Shown: positions 36,172 to 45,288, counted from the first letter of the stretch. The stretch: DNA of 64,000 nt from JAHBVL01 sp964461025 (GCA_964461025.1 CAYWSE010000004.1:1-64000); one strand, 5' to 3'. The notes: generated by a model not told the origin, from the sequence alone. Translations and numbers: made by a program.

Positions 36172-36630
36172 TCAGCCGGAGCCGGTGCGGGAAACGGTGA
36201 GCCGCACGCGCGGGCCATCAGCCGACCAGCGCCATTCGAGATCGTGATCGGCGGCGAGCGCGGCGGGAACATCGAAATAGGCGTTGGCGAGCGCGCTATC
36301 GAGCCGGAGCTCGAGCCCGAGCTCGCGCTTGGGAAAGCCGGAGATCGTTGCCTCGGCGACGGAATCGCCGAGTTTGGCGTTGAGTACATCGGCGCCGAGC
36401 GAGCGGTAGTTGGTGAGCATGGCATCGAGGAAGACGCCGGCGGAAAGATCGAGCGATGGATCCCAGGCGTTGGCGAAGACCCGGCCGAGGGATTGCGTCC
36501 ATGCTTCGAGTGGAATGCCGGCTTCCTCGAGAAACGCGGCGGTGGCGAGGATGACGGCCTGCGCGTTGGCGCGGGAGAGATCGAGGAGTTCCTCGCAGGT
36601 GTCGTTTTCGTAGGTTGGCTTCTGGGTCAT
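36172..36630 (-). CDS. Hypothetical protein (about 152 residues)
   Basis: A soluble alpha/beta protein with an acidic helical N half (CEELLDLSRANAQAVILATAAFLEEAGIPLEAW) and a beta-rich C half (LELRLDSALANAYFDVPAALAADHDLEWRWSADGPRVRLTVSR). I do not recognise it. ATG 36630 has GGAA close by. It heads the DUF503 - NDH-2 operon. Confidence 0.65.
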   Translation of the reverse strand: MTQKPTYENDTCEELLDLSRANAQAVILATAAFLEEAGIPLEAWTQSLGRVFANAWDPSLDLSAGVFLDAMLTNYRSLGADVLNAKLGDSVAEATISGFPKRELGLELRLDSALANAYFDVPAALAADHDLEWRWSADGPRVRLTVSRTGSG

Positions 36631-36858
36631 TTCCGTATCGGTTCTTCCCTGGCGTCGGTCGATCACCACCCTCGATTCTACAGGTATCGATCAACAAGCA
36701 ATCGGAATGAACGCAGTGCAAGGCAGGGATTTCGTGATCGTCGAGACGGAGAGCGGGCCCCACGAAAAAGATGAGAGCAGACCGCAGTCACTAAGACTGG
36801 CTCTACGAAACACTGAGTACGGCAACCAGATTTGGCGCTCACCATAGGCCAAGAGCAC

Positions 36859-37443
36859 TTATGCGAAGCAAGCTCCCCATACTTGAACAGTCACTCCACA
36901 GCCAGGAACTGGTTGATTAGTTCCTACCAAGAATGTGGGGATACACCGACTGGGAAAGCTGTCGCCGGTGCCTGAGGCACAGCAATACGACACCGTTCCT
37001 CCGGAATTGTCCGGCCCTGGATAGCAAGCATCTCCTTCGCCACAGGGATAGCATGGTTGAATGTAGGCCGCGCTCGCAGAGTTCGGCGCTGTGATTGACA
37101 CCACCGTCGCGACGGCTGCTCCTGCGGCGAGCTTGCCGCGAGTCTGTAAGAACTCCCTGCGGTCAAGAAAGCTCTCCTCTTCAAGAAGCCCAGCGTCGCC
37201 GAGGAGGGCCATTGATTCCATGACTGAGTCGACCGTGAATTCAATGTCTGATTGCCGGAGGGATTGTGTGAGCTGCCCAATAGTCGTCTGCCCGTCACAC
37301 CTGATCCAGACCTCATACGCGACTTCGTTCAGCGAGTGGTATTCGAGTCTTGCGTTATCAAGCACAATCCATTCACCGCTCGGCAATTTGTGAACGGTGA
37401 AGTTGACGGTATCCCTTCTTTTCGGCACGCGCACATCGGCCAT
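36859..37443 (-). CDS. PqqD-like domain fused to Tat-like signal and Cys-rich tail (paralogue)
   Basis: 194 residues with the same three-part plan as 21140-21772. PqqD-like domain at residues 14-88 (VHKLPSGEWIVLDN, YHSLNEVAYEVWIRCDG, LGDAGLL). DRREFLQ (94-100), then a hydrophobic stretch with SITAPNSASAA, which closely matches SITAPASVSAQ of the paralogue. A 68-residue tail contains 8 cysteines (131, 134, 140, 154, 155, 167, 182, 192). Start ATG with GGAGGG upstream. The two tails differ in sequence and cysteine spacing while the join region is conserved, as expected if the tail is the variable product or an outward-facing domain. No modifying enzyme is next to this copy. Confidence 0.72.
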   Translation of the reverse strand: MADVRVPKRRDTVNFTVHKLPSGEWIVLDNARLEYHSLNEVAYEVWIRCDGQTTIGQLTQSLRQSDIEFTVDSVMESMALLGDAGLLEEESFLDRREFLQTRGKLAAGAAVATVVSITAPNSASAAYIQPCYPCGEGDACYPGPDNSGGTVSYCCASGTGDSFPSRCIPTFLVGTNQPVPGCGVTVQVWGACFA

Positions 37444-37534
37444 CAAGCTTCCCTCCGAGCCGGTCACAGAAGTTGTCGCTTGCCGGCAAAGAGAGAGCAA
37501 GATGGCAGCGAATCTTCGAGTTTTCGATTGGCGG

Positions 37535-37563
37535 ATAGTACTCAAGGAGTGCTGTTCGCGCAA
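37535..37563 (-). promoter_or_regulatory. Probable promoter of the second PqqD/Cys-rich gene
   Basis: TTGCGC (37563-37558) and TACTAT (37540-37535), spaced 17 bases on the minus strand, about 90 bases before the ATG. The rest of the interval 37444-37818 shows no gene. Confidence 0.45.
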
Positions 37564-37818
37564 ATAGTGAACGGTCACAAGAAGCGAGGCGGGGCATTTT
37601 CGCGCAGCACCAGTGGCGGAATGATGATTGCGACGCCGAAAACGTCTCGATCGCCAGAGCGTGTTCGTAGGTTGGCGCGCTTGTGGCTTCGCTGCACTGC
37701 GCGTCACTGCGTTCGCTCCGTTTCGCTCAGCCACCAGTGGGCACAGGGCGCCACCGCTACGACCACGCCGTGCTCATCTGGGCACAGAGCGCCATTGGGG
37801 ACGCCAGCGACAACGATC

Positions 37819-39009
37819 CTATCCGACGATGTCGCGGAAGACGCGTAGGAAGTTGAGGCCGAGGAGTTTTCGGAGCTCTTCTTCGCTGAAGCCTGCCCTG
37901 GCGAGGGCGACAGTGACGTTGGGCCAGTCGGCGAAGTCCTCGAAGTCAGCGGTGTTGTATTCCGGGGTGAGGCGATGTTCTTCGGGGCGGAAGCCGGACC
38001 AGCTGAACTGGCCCGGTCCAAGCCAGGGAAGCTCTTCGGGAAAGGGAATGACGGTGCCAGTGGTCGGGCCGGGGCCGCCTTTGTCGGTGCCGACGCCGAC
38101 ATGATCGATGCCGCAGACATCGACGAGGTGGACAACATGGCGGACGAAGTCCTCAAGCGTGGCGCCGGGAGAATCCTTGACGAATCCGGGCGCGACGACG
38201 ACACCAAAGTAGCCGCCCTGTTCGGCGACGGCCCGGGCAAGCTCATCGGTCTTGCCGCGGTCGTGGTAGACGACGGCTTTGCTGCACGAGTGGGAGACAA
38301 TGACCGGCGCCGATGAGACGTCGATCGAATCCCAGCCGACTTGTTCGCTGCAATGGCTGACATCGACGATGATCCTCGCTTGGTTCAGTTTCTGCACGAA
38401 CTCCCGGCCGAACCAGGTCAAGCCGCTCTGATAGGTTTCGGTGCAGCCGGCGCCGACGAGGTTTTGCAGGTTGTAGGTGAGCTGGACCATGCGCAAACCG
38501 AGTCCCTGAAAGAGATCGACGCGGCTCAGCACGTCGCCGAAGGCCACGGAGTTCTGGAAGTCGATGACGATCGCCCGTTTGCCTGTGGCGTGCGCCCGTT
38601 CAATGTCGTCGGCAGTTCGGGCGATAACGAAGTCGTCGTGCAACGCGTTGACGATCGCCTGGCAATTGGCGATTTCCCGCACCGCGCGTTCGAATGCGGT
38701 GTCGTACGACTCCAGCGCGGAGAGCGTCGCGCAGGCGGCGGTGACTCCGGAGTCTTTCCACTTCTTGCGGTAGATCGCCGCTGCTTTGGGGGATGTCTGG
38801 ATTTCGCGAGCGAGAACGTCGCTGAGTGATTGGAAAATCTCCGACTGGCTGCGACCGAGTGCGGCCAGCTCGTCGAGTGCTTCCTTCATGCCGGGCGTGA
38901 ACACGATGCCGGAAGTGACGAAGGGCTGCTGCGAGTCGATGACGAGCGCTTCCTTGTGCAACGCCAGCGCTTCTTTCTTCGAAAGGGCGGGTTTCGTCTT
39001 TTTGGCCAT
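37819..39009 (-). CDS. M19 dipeptidase-like protein lacking some metal ligands
   Basis: 396 residues. The family is clear from IVDVSHCSEQ, IVSHSCSKAV and DHVGVGTDKGGPG. However, the HxD that should start the domain is replaced (ALVIDSQQPFV), and the bridging glutamate region reads VIDFQNS where EG is usual. Only the two later histidines of the metal site are seen. It may use one metal, have another substrate, or be inactive. Organised with the next two genes, all minus strand. Confidence 0.75.
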   Translation of the reverse strand: MAKKTKPALSKKEALALHKEALVIDSQQPFVTSGIVFTPGMKEALDELAALGRSQSEIFQSLSDVLAREIQTSPKAAAIYRKKWKDSGVTAACATLSALESYDTAFERAVREIANCQAIVNALHDDFVIARTADDIERAHATGKRAIVIDFQNSVAFGDVLSRVDLFQGLGLRMVQLTYNLQNLVGAGCTETYQSGLTWFGREFVQKLNQARIIVDVSHCSEQVGWDSIDVSSAPVIVSHSCSKAVVYHDRGKTDELARAVAEQGGYFGVVVAPGFVKDSPGATLEDFVRHVVHLVDVCGIDHVGVGTDKGGPGPTTGTVIPFPEELPWLGPGQFSWSGFRPEEHRLTPEYNTADFEDFADWPNVTVALARAGFSEEELRKLLGLNFLRVFRDIVG

Positions 39010-39030
39010 CGGAAATCCTCCTGCACCTCT

Positions 39031-40365
39031 TCAGGACACGCGCTTGTAGGCGCGAAGTCCCATATGGAAATAATCGGCCTGTTCACCTTTGGATGGAACG
39101 ACAAAGCCCGTGCGCGACCAGCCGCGATCGGCGAACTCCGCGACGAAACTGGTCGGGCCGGTTCTGAGGAGTGGAATGGCGGCGCTGGGGCGTCCGTGGC
39201 GAGAGGAGGTCGACAGACGAAGTCCGTTCTCGCCCGTGTCGATTGTGACGGTGTAGTCGAGGTGCTGATATGTGCCGACAAATGGACGTAATTGCTCGTG
39301 GGTGGCTTCGAGAACGGGAGGAACCGGTGCGCGCTCGATACCGAATCGGTCGCCGATGATTTCAGCGATGAGCTGTCCGCCCATGCGGATGCCGCCGGAG
39401 ATATTGGTCAGGACGGCGACGGCGAAACCCCGATCGGGCAAGACGCGAAGCATCGCGGAGGTGCCGCCGTTGTGGCCCAGACCGCGTTCGTGTACGTATT
39501 GGTGCAGCCCCCAGCCGATGCCCCAGACGGTATTGTCGAGGGACCCACTGGGCAGGTGGGACACCTGCACCTGCTGCATCGCTGCGAAGGATTCGGGCGA
39601 CAGCAATGGACCTCCGTTCGTCGAGCGACCCTGATCGAGATGAAGCTGGGCGAAGCGGACAACGTCTGCGGCGCTGGCGTAGGGGGTAAATCCAGCCGAG
39701 GCGCCGGCGTGGAACTCCAGCCACATGTCGCCGGCGACGGGACGGCCGTTGTCGTCTCGATTATGCGGCGAGACGATCGGGCGGCGTTCGGCTTCTTCGC
39801 GGAATACGACCATCGAGTCAAGACCGAGCAGTTCGATGAGTCGCTCGCGGATGAGGTCCGGCCAGGTTGTTCCTGTGAGTTGTTCCAGCAGATAGCCAGC
39901 CAGGATGACAGCTGAATTGCTGTAGGAAAAGAGCACTCCAGGTGGATGCAACTCAGGCAGGGAAGCCAGTGACTTGACGTAGTGTTCCAACGCGTCTGAT
40001 CCGGCGCCGGTGTCGTGGATGTGGTCGCCGGCGATGCCGCTGGTGTGGGTGAGGAGTTGCCGAACGGTGACTCGCTCCGTCTGTTCCTTCGACGCGAGCT
40101 GCAAATCCGGCAGGTAGTCGCGCACCGGCAGGTCGAGGTCGACCAACCCTGACTCGACGAGCTGCATCATCAAGGTGGCAGTGAAGACCTTGGTAATCGA
40201 ACCGATGGCAAAGATGGTCTCGTTGGTGACTGGCCGGCCGGTGCCGATGCTGGCAACCCCGGTGCTGGCGAGGTCGATGTCGCCATCGTGCAGAACGGCA
40301 ACCGATGCGCCGGGCACATCGAACCGATCGACGAGCTCGTTGAGCCGGGACTGGAGATCGATCAT
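39031..40365 (-). CDS. Serine beta-lactamase-like hydrolase (class C fold)
   Basis: 444 residues. SxxK as SITK (GSITKVFTA), YxN as YSN (FSYSNSAVI) and HxG as HNG (GHNGGTSAML) mark the active site. A C-terminal beta domain (lipocalin-like, FVGTYQHLDYTVTID) follows as in many esterase/peptidase members. No signal peptide is obvious. ATG 40365 lies five bases after the stop of the gene upstream, with GGCGAG before it. Probably a peptidase or esterase rather than a resistance enzyme. Confidence 0.88.
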   Translation of the reverse strand: MIDLQSRLNELVDRFDVPGASVAVLHDGDIDLASTGVASIGTGRPVTNETIFAIGSITKVFTATLMMQLVESGLVDLDLPVRDYLPDLQLASKEQTERVTVRQLLTHTSGIAGDHIHDTGAGSDALEHYVKSLASLPELHPPGVLFSYSNSAVILAGYLLEQLTGTTWPDLIRERLIELLGLDSMVVFREEAERRPIVSPHNRDDNGRPVAGDMWLEFHAGASAGFTPYASAADVVRFAQLHLDQGRSTNGGPLLSPESFAAMQQVQVSHLPSGSLDNTVWGIGWGLHQYVHERGLGHNGGTSAMLRVLPDRGFAVAVLTNISGGIRMGGQLIAEIIGDRFGIERAPVPPVLEATHEQLRPFVGTYQHLDYTVTIDTGENGLRLSTSSRHGRPSAAIPLLRTGPTSFVAEFADRGWSRTGFVVPSKGEQADYFHMGLRAYKRVS

Positions 40366-40370
40366 CAGGG

Positions 40371-41381
40371 TTACTCGCCCCAAACCTCACGGAAGACGCG
40401 CACCCAGTTGCCGCCCATGATCTTCTTCGTGTCTTCCTCAGTGAATCCGCGTTCGAGCAGGCGCTTCGTCAGGTTGGGGAAGCCCTGCGGTGTTTCGATG
40501 CCCTCCGGATAGTAGTAGGGCGGTGGCGGATAGTTCTCCGCACTCCAGGTTCCTGAAGCGATGAGTGACTCGTAATACTTCTCCATGTATCCCGGCTCGG
40601 CGACAGGCACCTGACCGTCAAAATAGTCGATGCCAAGACCAACATGATCGGTCCCCACAAGATCGGACATATAGACAATGTGGTCGATGAACTGATCGAG
40701 CGTCGGTTTCGGATCAGGACTGACGAACGCCGGGTACCCGACAGCTCCAACGAGACCACCGGTGGCCGCTACTGCCTTGATCTGATCGTCCTTGATATTA
40801 CGCTGGCTGTCGTGGACGGCTTTCGCGCCAGCGTGAGAGAAGACGGCTGGTCGTGAGGAGGCTTCTATCGCTTCCATGGTTGTGCGATAGCCGGTATGGG
40901 AGCAGTCGACGATGACCCGCTGCTCGTTCATTCGTTGAATCAGCCGGAGACCGAAGCGGCTGAGACCGGCATCAGTGCGTTCTTCGCAGCCATCACCGAC
41001 GCGGTTCTTGACGTTGTAGGAGAGCTGGATCATGCCGACGCCCATCTTCTTCCAGGCATTGACGAGATCAAGGTTGTCCTCGATCGGCGTCGAGCCCTGG
41101 AAATGGAAGATGATCCCGAACTTGCCTTCCCTCTTGGCTTGTTCGATATCGGCGGCGCGCTCGATCAGCGTGTAGTTGGGATTCTGAGCGATCAATTCGA
41201 GCCATTTGCCGAGATATTTGAGGCTGGCCCCGGCATCGAGATCGCCGCCGACCGAAGGCGCAGCGGCGGTCGCTTTTCCTTCGATCCACCAGTGGATGAG
41301 ATCGAAGCGTCGCATCAGGGGGCAGGTGGCGTCGATGACAATCGCTTCCTGATGGATGCGTTGGAAGTCGGCGGCAGTCAT
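40371..41381 (-). CDS. M19 dipeptidase-like protein lacking some metal ligands (paralogue)
   Basis: 336 residues with VIVDCSHTGYRT, AVFSHAGAKAV and DHVGLGIDYFDG. As in the first paralogue, the HxD is absent (IVIDATCPLMRR) and the bridging glutamate position reads FHFQGS. The shared loss in two adjacent-operon paralogues suggests a distinct subfamily rather than random decay. It is the first gene of the three-gene operon. Confidence 0.75.
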   Translation of the reverse strand: MTAADFQRIHQEAIVIDATCPLMRRFDLIHWWIEGKATAAAPSVGGDLDAGASLKYLGKWLELIAQNPNYTLIERAADIEQAKREGKFGIIFHFQGSTPIEDNLDLVNAWKKMGVGMIQLSYNVKNRVGDGCEERTDAGLSRFGLRLIQRMNEQRVIVDCSHTGYRTTMEAIEASSRPAVFSHAGAKAVHDSQRNIKDDQIKAVAATGGLVGAVGYPAFVSPDPKPTLDQFIDHIVYMSDLVGTDHVGLGIDYFDGQVPVAEPGYMEKYYESLIASGTWSAENYPPPPYYYPEGIETPQGFPNLTKRLLERGFTEEDTKKIMGGNWVRVFREVWGE

Positions 41382-41500
41382 TTGGAGCTCCTCTCACGGC
41401 AACGGCGAAGGCCAGCGCAGCGTACCAGAAGAGTTGTCGCGGCGAATTCATGCCAGGAGGGGAGTATTAGAACAGAACTCGTCTACCGTGCGCGAGAGGC

Positions 41501-41896
41501 TCAGGGGTAGATTGTGATCGAGGCGCCTCCGGCTACAACGCCAAAGTGGCGGTAGTCGAGCGTCAGAACATTGCCGCCATGCCGTTCGGCGCAGGCAACG
41601 ACGGCGGCATCGGCGAAACCGAGCGGGAAATCGTCGTATTGGACAATCAATTCGCGAGTGCGCCCCAAGTCGTCGTTGCAGTCAAGCAAAAGCCGGCCCG
41701 TGAGAATGCTGTCGAGCAATCTCAGGACGGATGCGCTGCCGAGCCGGGCGTCTACAACATACGCGACCTCAGCCATGACTAGAGCAGGAAGTAGGTACGG
41801 GCCGCCGTCGTCTTTGAACGCTTGCAGGACGCGCTCGTGGTTCGAGTCGGCGGCATTGAAAAGCGCCACTAACGCCGATGTATCAATCGTGATCAC
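41501..41896 (-). CDS. PIN-domain toxin (VapC-like ribonuclease)
   Basis: 131 residues, typical VapC size. The first acidic residue is in MITIDTSALVALFN, a second in VMAEVAYVVDAR, and the third in FADAAVVACAERHG; these form the Mg site that cuts RNA (often initiator tRNA). Its ATG overlaps the antitoxin stop by four bases, so translation is coupled. Confidence 0.88.
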   Translation of the reverse strand: MITIDTSALVALFNAADSNHERVLQAFKDDGGPYLLPALVMAEVAYVVDARLGSASVLRLLDSILTGRLLLDCNDDLGRTRELIVQYDDFPLGFADAAVVACAERHGGNVLTLDYRHFGVVAGGASITIYP

Positions 41897-42117
41897 TCAG
41901 GGCGCCAATTAGCCAAAAGCCATTCCTCAGTGTCGGCACCCTCGACTCCTTCGATCGAAACGCTCCCGACAAAGTCCGGAAGAGGTCGCTCCACTGCCGC
42001 AACATACGTCGCAATTGCCTCGCGAATCAGCGATGCTTCAGAAGACCCTTTTTGCTTGGCCGCAACGGTCACCGAGACTGCCAATTCTTCAGGAATGTAG
42101 ATCGTGGTCTTTTTCAT
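41893..42117 (-). CDS. Ribbon-helix-helix antitoxin (VapB-like)
   Basis: 74 residues. KTTIYIPEELAVSVTVAAKQKGSSEASLIREAIATYV is a CopG/RHH DNA-binding domain; the acidic, tryptophan-containing tail (DTEEWLLANWRPE) would block the toxin. ATG 42117 is preferred to the ATG six codons upstream, as family members begin right before the KTTIY strand. Confidence 0.85.
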   Translation of the reverse strand: MKKTTIYIPEELAVSVTVAAKQKGSSEASLIREAIATYVAAVERPLPDFVGSVSIEGVEGADTEEWLLANWRPE

Positions 42118-42194
42118 GTTCTCAAAGCCGTTCATGCATATGACATCTCCCGGATTTTACCACATAAGGTAACCATATTCCTATGAAGAGCCCC

Positions 42195-42209
42195 CCGAAC
42201 ACTGTTCGG
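42195..42209. promoter_or_regulatory. TetR operator 1
   Basis: CCGAAC-ACT-GTTCGG, a perfect 6-bp inverted repeat with 3-base centre, upstream of the TTGACA box of the tetR-like gene. The same half-sites recur at 42263-42277. Confidence 0.65.
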
Positions 42210-42217
42210 CTGACCTA

Positions 42218-42246
42218 TTGACATTCGGATACGGCGGGTGTAGCCT
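42218..42246 (+). promoter_or_regulatory. Promoter of the TetR gene
   Basis: TTGACA (42218-42223), 17 bases, then TAGCCT (42241-42246). It lies between the two operators, so a repressor bound to either or both would block it. Confidence 0.55.
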
Positions 42247-42262
42247 GACATTGGTTGTTATT

Positions 42263-42277
42263 CCGAACGGTGTTCGG
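42263..42277. promoter_or_regulatory. TetR operator 2
   Basis: CCGAAC-GGT-GTTCGG, the same half-sites as operator 1 at 42195-42209; centres are 68 bases apart. It covers the start of the transcript. Confidence 0.65.
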
Positions 42278-42295
42278 TATTCGAAGGAGATGCAG

Positions 42296-42946
42296 GTGGG
42301 ACGGGGAGCTACGCAGCGGAGAGCGGCCGCACGACAGGAGATGCGAGAGGAAATCCTGCGCGTGGCCCGCGAGATGGTTGAGGAGGAGGGAGTGGCCAAT
42401 CTCTCCTTGCGCGCCATCGCCCGCACTCTCGGTTACTCGCCCGCCGCGCTCTACGAATACTTCCCGTCGAAGGAAGCAATCGCCAAAGCCCTCTATTTCG
42501 AGGGCGCCGATGGTCTTGCCGGGCAGATGCACCGGGACCTGGCCGCTCTCGCCGCGGCAACTCCACCCATGGAGGCCAAGAAAGCACTTGGCCGGGCTTA
42601 TCGGAGGTATGCGCTCGATAATCGGGAGCTCTTTCTGCTCGTCTTTGGCAGCGGCAACGCCTTCAGCACATTGTCAGAGCAAATGGAGAAGAACAGCGAA
42701 GGGTACGATGCGCTGCTGTCCACCGTGCAGAGCGGACTCGATTCGGGCGACATCGTAGAGATGCCTGCGGAAATGCTGGCACTCACGGCGTGGGCGTCGG
42801 TTCATGGATTCGTCATGCTCGAACTCGCGGGCGCATTCGGCGGATCGGACCCCAATTGTGAGGTATCCGATCCCGGTCAGATTCCGCCCGATCAGCTCTT
42901 CGAGATGCATATGGAATTGATCGACTCTGGTATGCGTCGCCGCTAG
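42296..42946 (+). CDS. TetR-family transcriptional regulator
   Basis: 216 residues. The N-terminal helix-turn-helix reads LSLRAIARTLGYSPAALYEYFPSKEAIAKAL, typical of TetR. The ligand domain includes a WHG-like region (AYRRYALDNRELFLLVFG). The start: AAGGAG (42284-42289) touches an ATG at 42290 but is six bases from GTG 42296, which I therefore prefer. Two identical-half-site palindromes flank its promoter, so autorepression is likely; the MMPL transporter 75 bases downstream is the probable target. Confidence 0.9.
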   Translation: MGRGATQRRAAARQEMREEILRVAREMVEEEGVANLSLRAIARTLGYSPAALYEYFPSKEAIAKALYFEGADGLAGQMHRDLAALAAATPPMEAKKALGRAYRRYALDNRELFLLVFGSGNAFSTLSEQMEKNSEGYDALLSTVQSGLDSGDIVEMPAEMLALTAWASVHGFVMLELAGAFGGSDPNCEVSDPGQIPPDQLFEMHMELIDSGMRRR

Positions 42947-43021
42947 ACGCAAGATCACCGCTTCACAACCGATTTCAGATTCGACCGCCGGAGCTGCCGG
43001 CAGGTCAGGGGGACCCTTGCC

Positions 43022-45214
43022 ATGTTGACCCGTTGGGGATCATTCGTCCAACGTAAACCGAAACTCGTACTCGCTCTCTCGGGGCTGGGCTTGCTGGTCG
43101 CAATACTGCTGATGGCCACAGCGTCGCCAAAACTCATCTCGGGCGGATTCGTCGACGAGAACGCCGAATCATCGCAGGTCGAACAGATCCTGCTCGACGA
43201 CTTCGGACGTGGCGCCGAATCACTCGTGTTCGTCTTCGAGGCCGGCGGGCCGATCGACACCACCGCGAATCGCGCGGCCATCGAAAGGGCCATCGCCCCA
43301 CTGGCGTCGGAGCCGGATGTCGCGCAGGTCGTGACACCGTGGTCGGGTGGAGGGGCCGAGCTGCTTTCGTTCGATGGACAGAGCGCACTGATCGTGGCCA
43401 TTCTGAACGTCGATCAGGACGGCGTCGAGGAGGTTCTGCCCGATCTGCGTTCCTCAGTAGAGGAAGGCGCCGAACGGAACGGGCTCGCGGTTACTGTGAC
43501 CGGCAATGGCGCAATCGGCGAGGCGATCAGCCACGAAGTCGAGGAGGGAATCCTGCGCGCCGAGTCGGTGGCCGTTCCATTGACATTGCTCATCATGGTC
43601 TTGATCTTCGGCAGTGTGGTCGCGGCCGGGTTGCCGCTGATCGTCGGAGGATTGGCGATGGTCAGCTCGATTGCGGCGATCCTGGCACTTTCGGCGTTCA
43701 CCGATCAGTCCGTCTTCGCCATCAACATCATCACCCTTCTTGGTCTCGCCCTGGGGATCGATTATTCCCTCTTCATCGTGGCCCGGTATCGCGAAGAGCT
43801 GACCAAAGGTTCGGGAGATCAGGCTCTCCCGAACACATTGGCGACCGTCGGCAAAGCTATTCTCTTCTCCGGGATCACCGTGATTTTCGGGCTGGCAGCG
43901 ACCTGGTTCTTTCCCATGCCGGCGTTGCGCTCGATGGGTCTGGCGGGGATGCTGGTGGTTGCCGCAGCTCTGTTCTACGGATTGACCTTCCTGCCGGCCA
44001 TGCTGGCGTTGCTCGGCTCCCGGATCAATAGACTGGCAGTGCCGCTTCCGTCGCGTTTGCGGGGCAATGGCGAGGGCAGCTTCTGGAATAGGGTGGCCAC
44101 GGCTGTGATGCGCCGGCCAGTGGCAGTGCTGTTGCCGGTGCTGGCGGCGCTCATTATTGCGGGCTTGCCATTTCTCCGGCTCGACCTCAGCCCCGGCGGC
44201 CCGACGGAGCTGCCGGCCGGTATTCCGGCGCGGATCGCCTGGGAGCGGGTCCAGACCGACTTTCCGGCTGGCGAAAGCGACCCCATTCCGGTAATCCTGA
44301 CCGTGGAGGACGTGTCCGCTGGCTCCGATGCCGGGCTCGCAGTCGTCGCGGCATTCGTCGAACAAGCTCAGGCGCTGCCTGGTGTGGTTCACGTCGACAG
44401 TCAGGTGTCGAGTCCGGGCCAACAGGAAGCGCTGACCAGTGGCAACAAGGCGTTGATCGAGGTCGTTGCGGCATCGCCGGAGAGCAATCTCAGGCAGGAT
44501 CTCGTCCGCGATCTGCGGTCGATCGACGTCAAGGGTGCATCGGTGAAGGTCGGCGGCAGCGCGGCGATGAGCGTCGACACGCTGGATGGCATTCACGACG
44601 GCGTTCTGCCGGCGTTCCTCTTCGTCGTGGTTGGAACCTACCTGATTCTGCTGCTGACCTTTGGTTCGGTTTTCCTGCCGATCAAGGCCATCTTCATGAC
44701 CCTGCTCTCGATTTCCGCGTCATTGGGGGCGCTGGTTTTCGTGTTCCAGGACGGCCGTTTCGAGAATCTGTTTGGATTTACGGCGACCGGGGAGATTATC
44801 TCGACCACGCCGATACTGATGTTCTGCATATTGTTCGGGCTGAGCATGGACTACGAGGTGCTGATGCTGAGCCGGATTCAGGAGGAGTACCAGCGGACGG
44901 GCGACAACACCGCGTCTGTGGCGTTTGGTTTGGAAAAGACCGCCAAGGTGATCACCGGGGCGGCGGCGATCATGATCGTGGCCTTCGGTGCGTTCATGCT
45001 GGCCGACATCACAATCATCAAGAGCATGGGCTTCGGTCTGGCGCTGGCGGTGCTGATCGACGCGACGATCGTGCGGGCGCTGCTCGTGCCGGCCACGATG
45101 CGGCTGATGGGCGATCTCAACTGGTGGGCGCCAAAACCGGTGCGATCGATCGTGGAGCGCATTGGACTGTCACACGCGGAGCCGCAAGTGGCGGTGTCGG
45201 GCGCTGGTGACTGA
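43022..45214 (+). CDS. MMPL-family RND transporter
   Basis: 730 residues with the MMPL layout; GIDYSLFIVARYREE and LSMDYEVLMLSRIQEEY carry the proton-relay acidic residues. It differs from the other MMPL gene at 15614-17863 throughout its loops, so they are not recent copies. It follows the TetR gene closely and probably depends on it. Substrate unknown. Confidence 0.9.
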   Translation: MLTRWGSFVQRKPKLVLALSGLGLLVAILLMATASPKLISGGFVDENAESSQVEQILLDDFGRGAESLVFVFEAGGPIDTTANRAAIERAIAPLASEPDVAQVVTPWSGGGAELLSFDGQSALIVAILNVDQDGVEEVLPDLRSSVEEGAERNGLAVTVTGNGAIGEAISHEVEEGILRAESVAVPLTLLIMVLIFGSVVAAGLPLIVGGLAMVSSIAAILALSAFTDQSVFAINIITLLGLALGIDYSLFIVARYREELTKGSGDQALPNTLATVGKAILFSGITVIFGLAATWFFPMPALRSMGLAGMLVVAAALFYGLTFLPAMLALLGSRINRLAVPLPSRLRGNGEGSFWNRVATAVMRRPVAVLLPVLAALIIAGLPFLRLDLSPGGPTELPAGIPARIAWERVQTDFPAGESDPIPVILTVEDVSAGSDAGLAVVAAFVEQAQALPGVVHVDSQVSSPGQQEALTSGNKALIEVVAASPESNLRQDLVRDLRSIDVKGASVKVGGSAAMSVDTLDGIHDGVLPAFLFVVVGTYLILLLTFGSVFLPIKAIFMTLLSISASLGALVFVFQDGRFENLFGFTATGEIISTTPILMFCILFGLSMDYEVLMLSRIQEEYQRTGDNTASVAFGLEKTAKVITGAAAIMIVAFGAFMLADITIIKSMGFGLALAVLIDATIVRALLVPATMRLMGDLNWWAPKPVRSIVERIGLSHAEPQVAVSGAGD

Positions 45215-45229
45215 GGCCGATTCCGAATT

Positions 45230-45270
45230 AATGACACGAGCGAGGACAATCTTGCCTGGCTCGTGTCATT
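45230..45270. terminator. Hairpin between convergent genes
   Basis: AATGACACGAGC and GCTCGTGTCATT form a perfect 12-bp inverted repeat around a 17-base loop, between the ends of the MMPL gene (plus) and the ferritin-like gene (minus). There is no T-run; it likely ends both transcripts or stabilises their 3' ends. Confidence 0.65.
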
Positions 45271-45288
45271 TCCTGGAGGAAACGCGGA

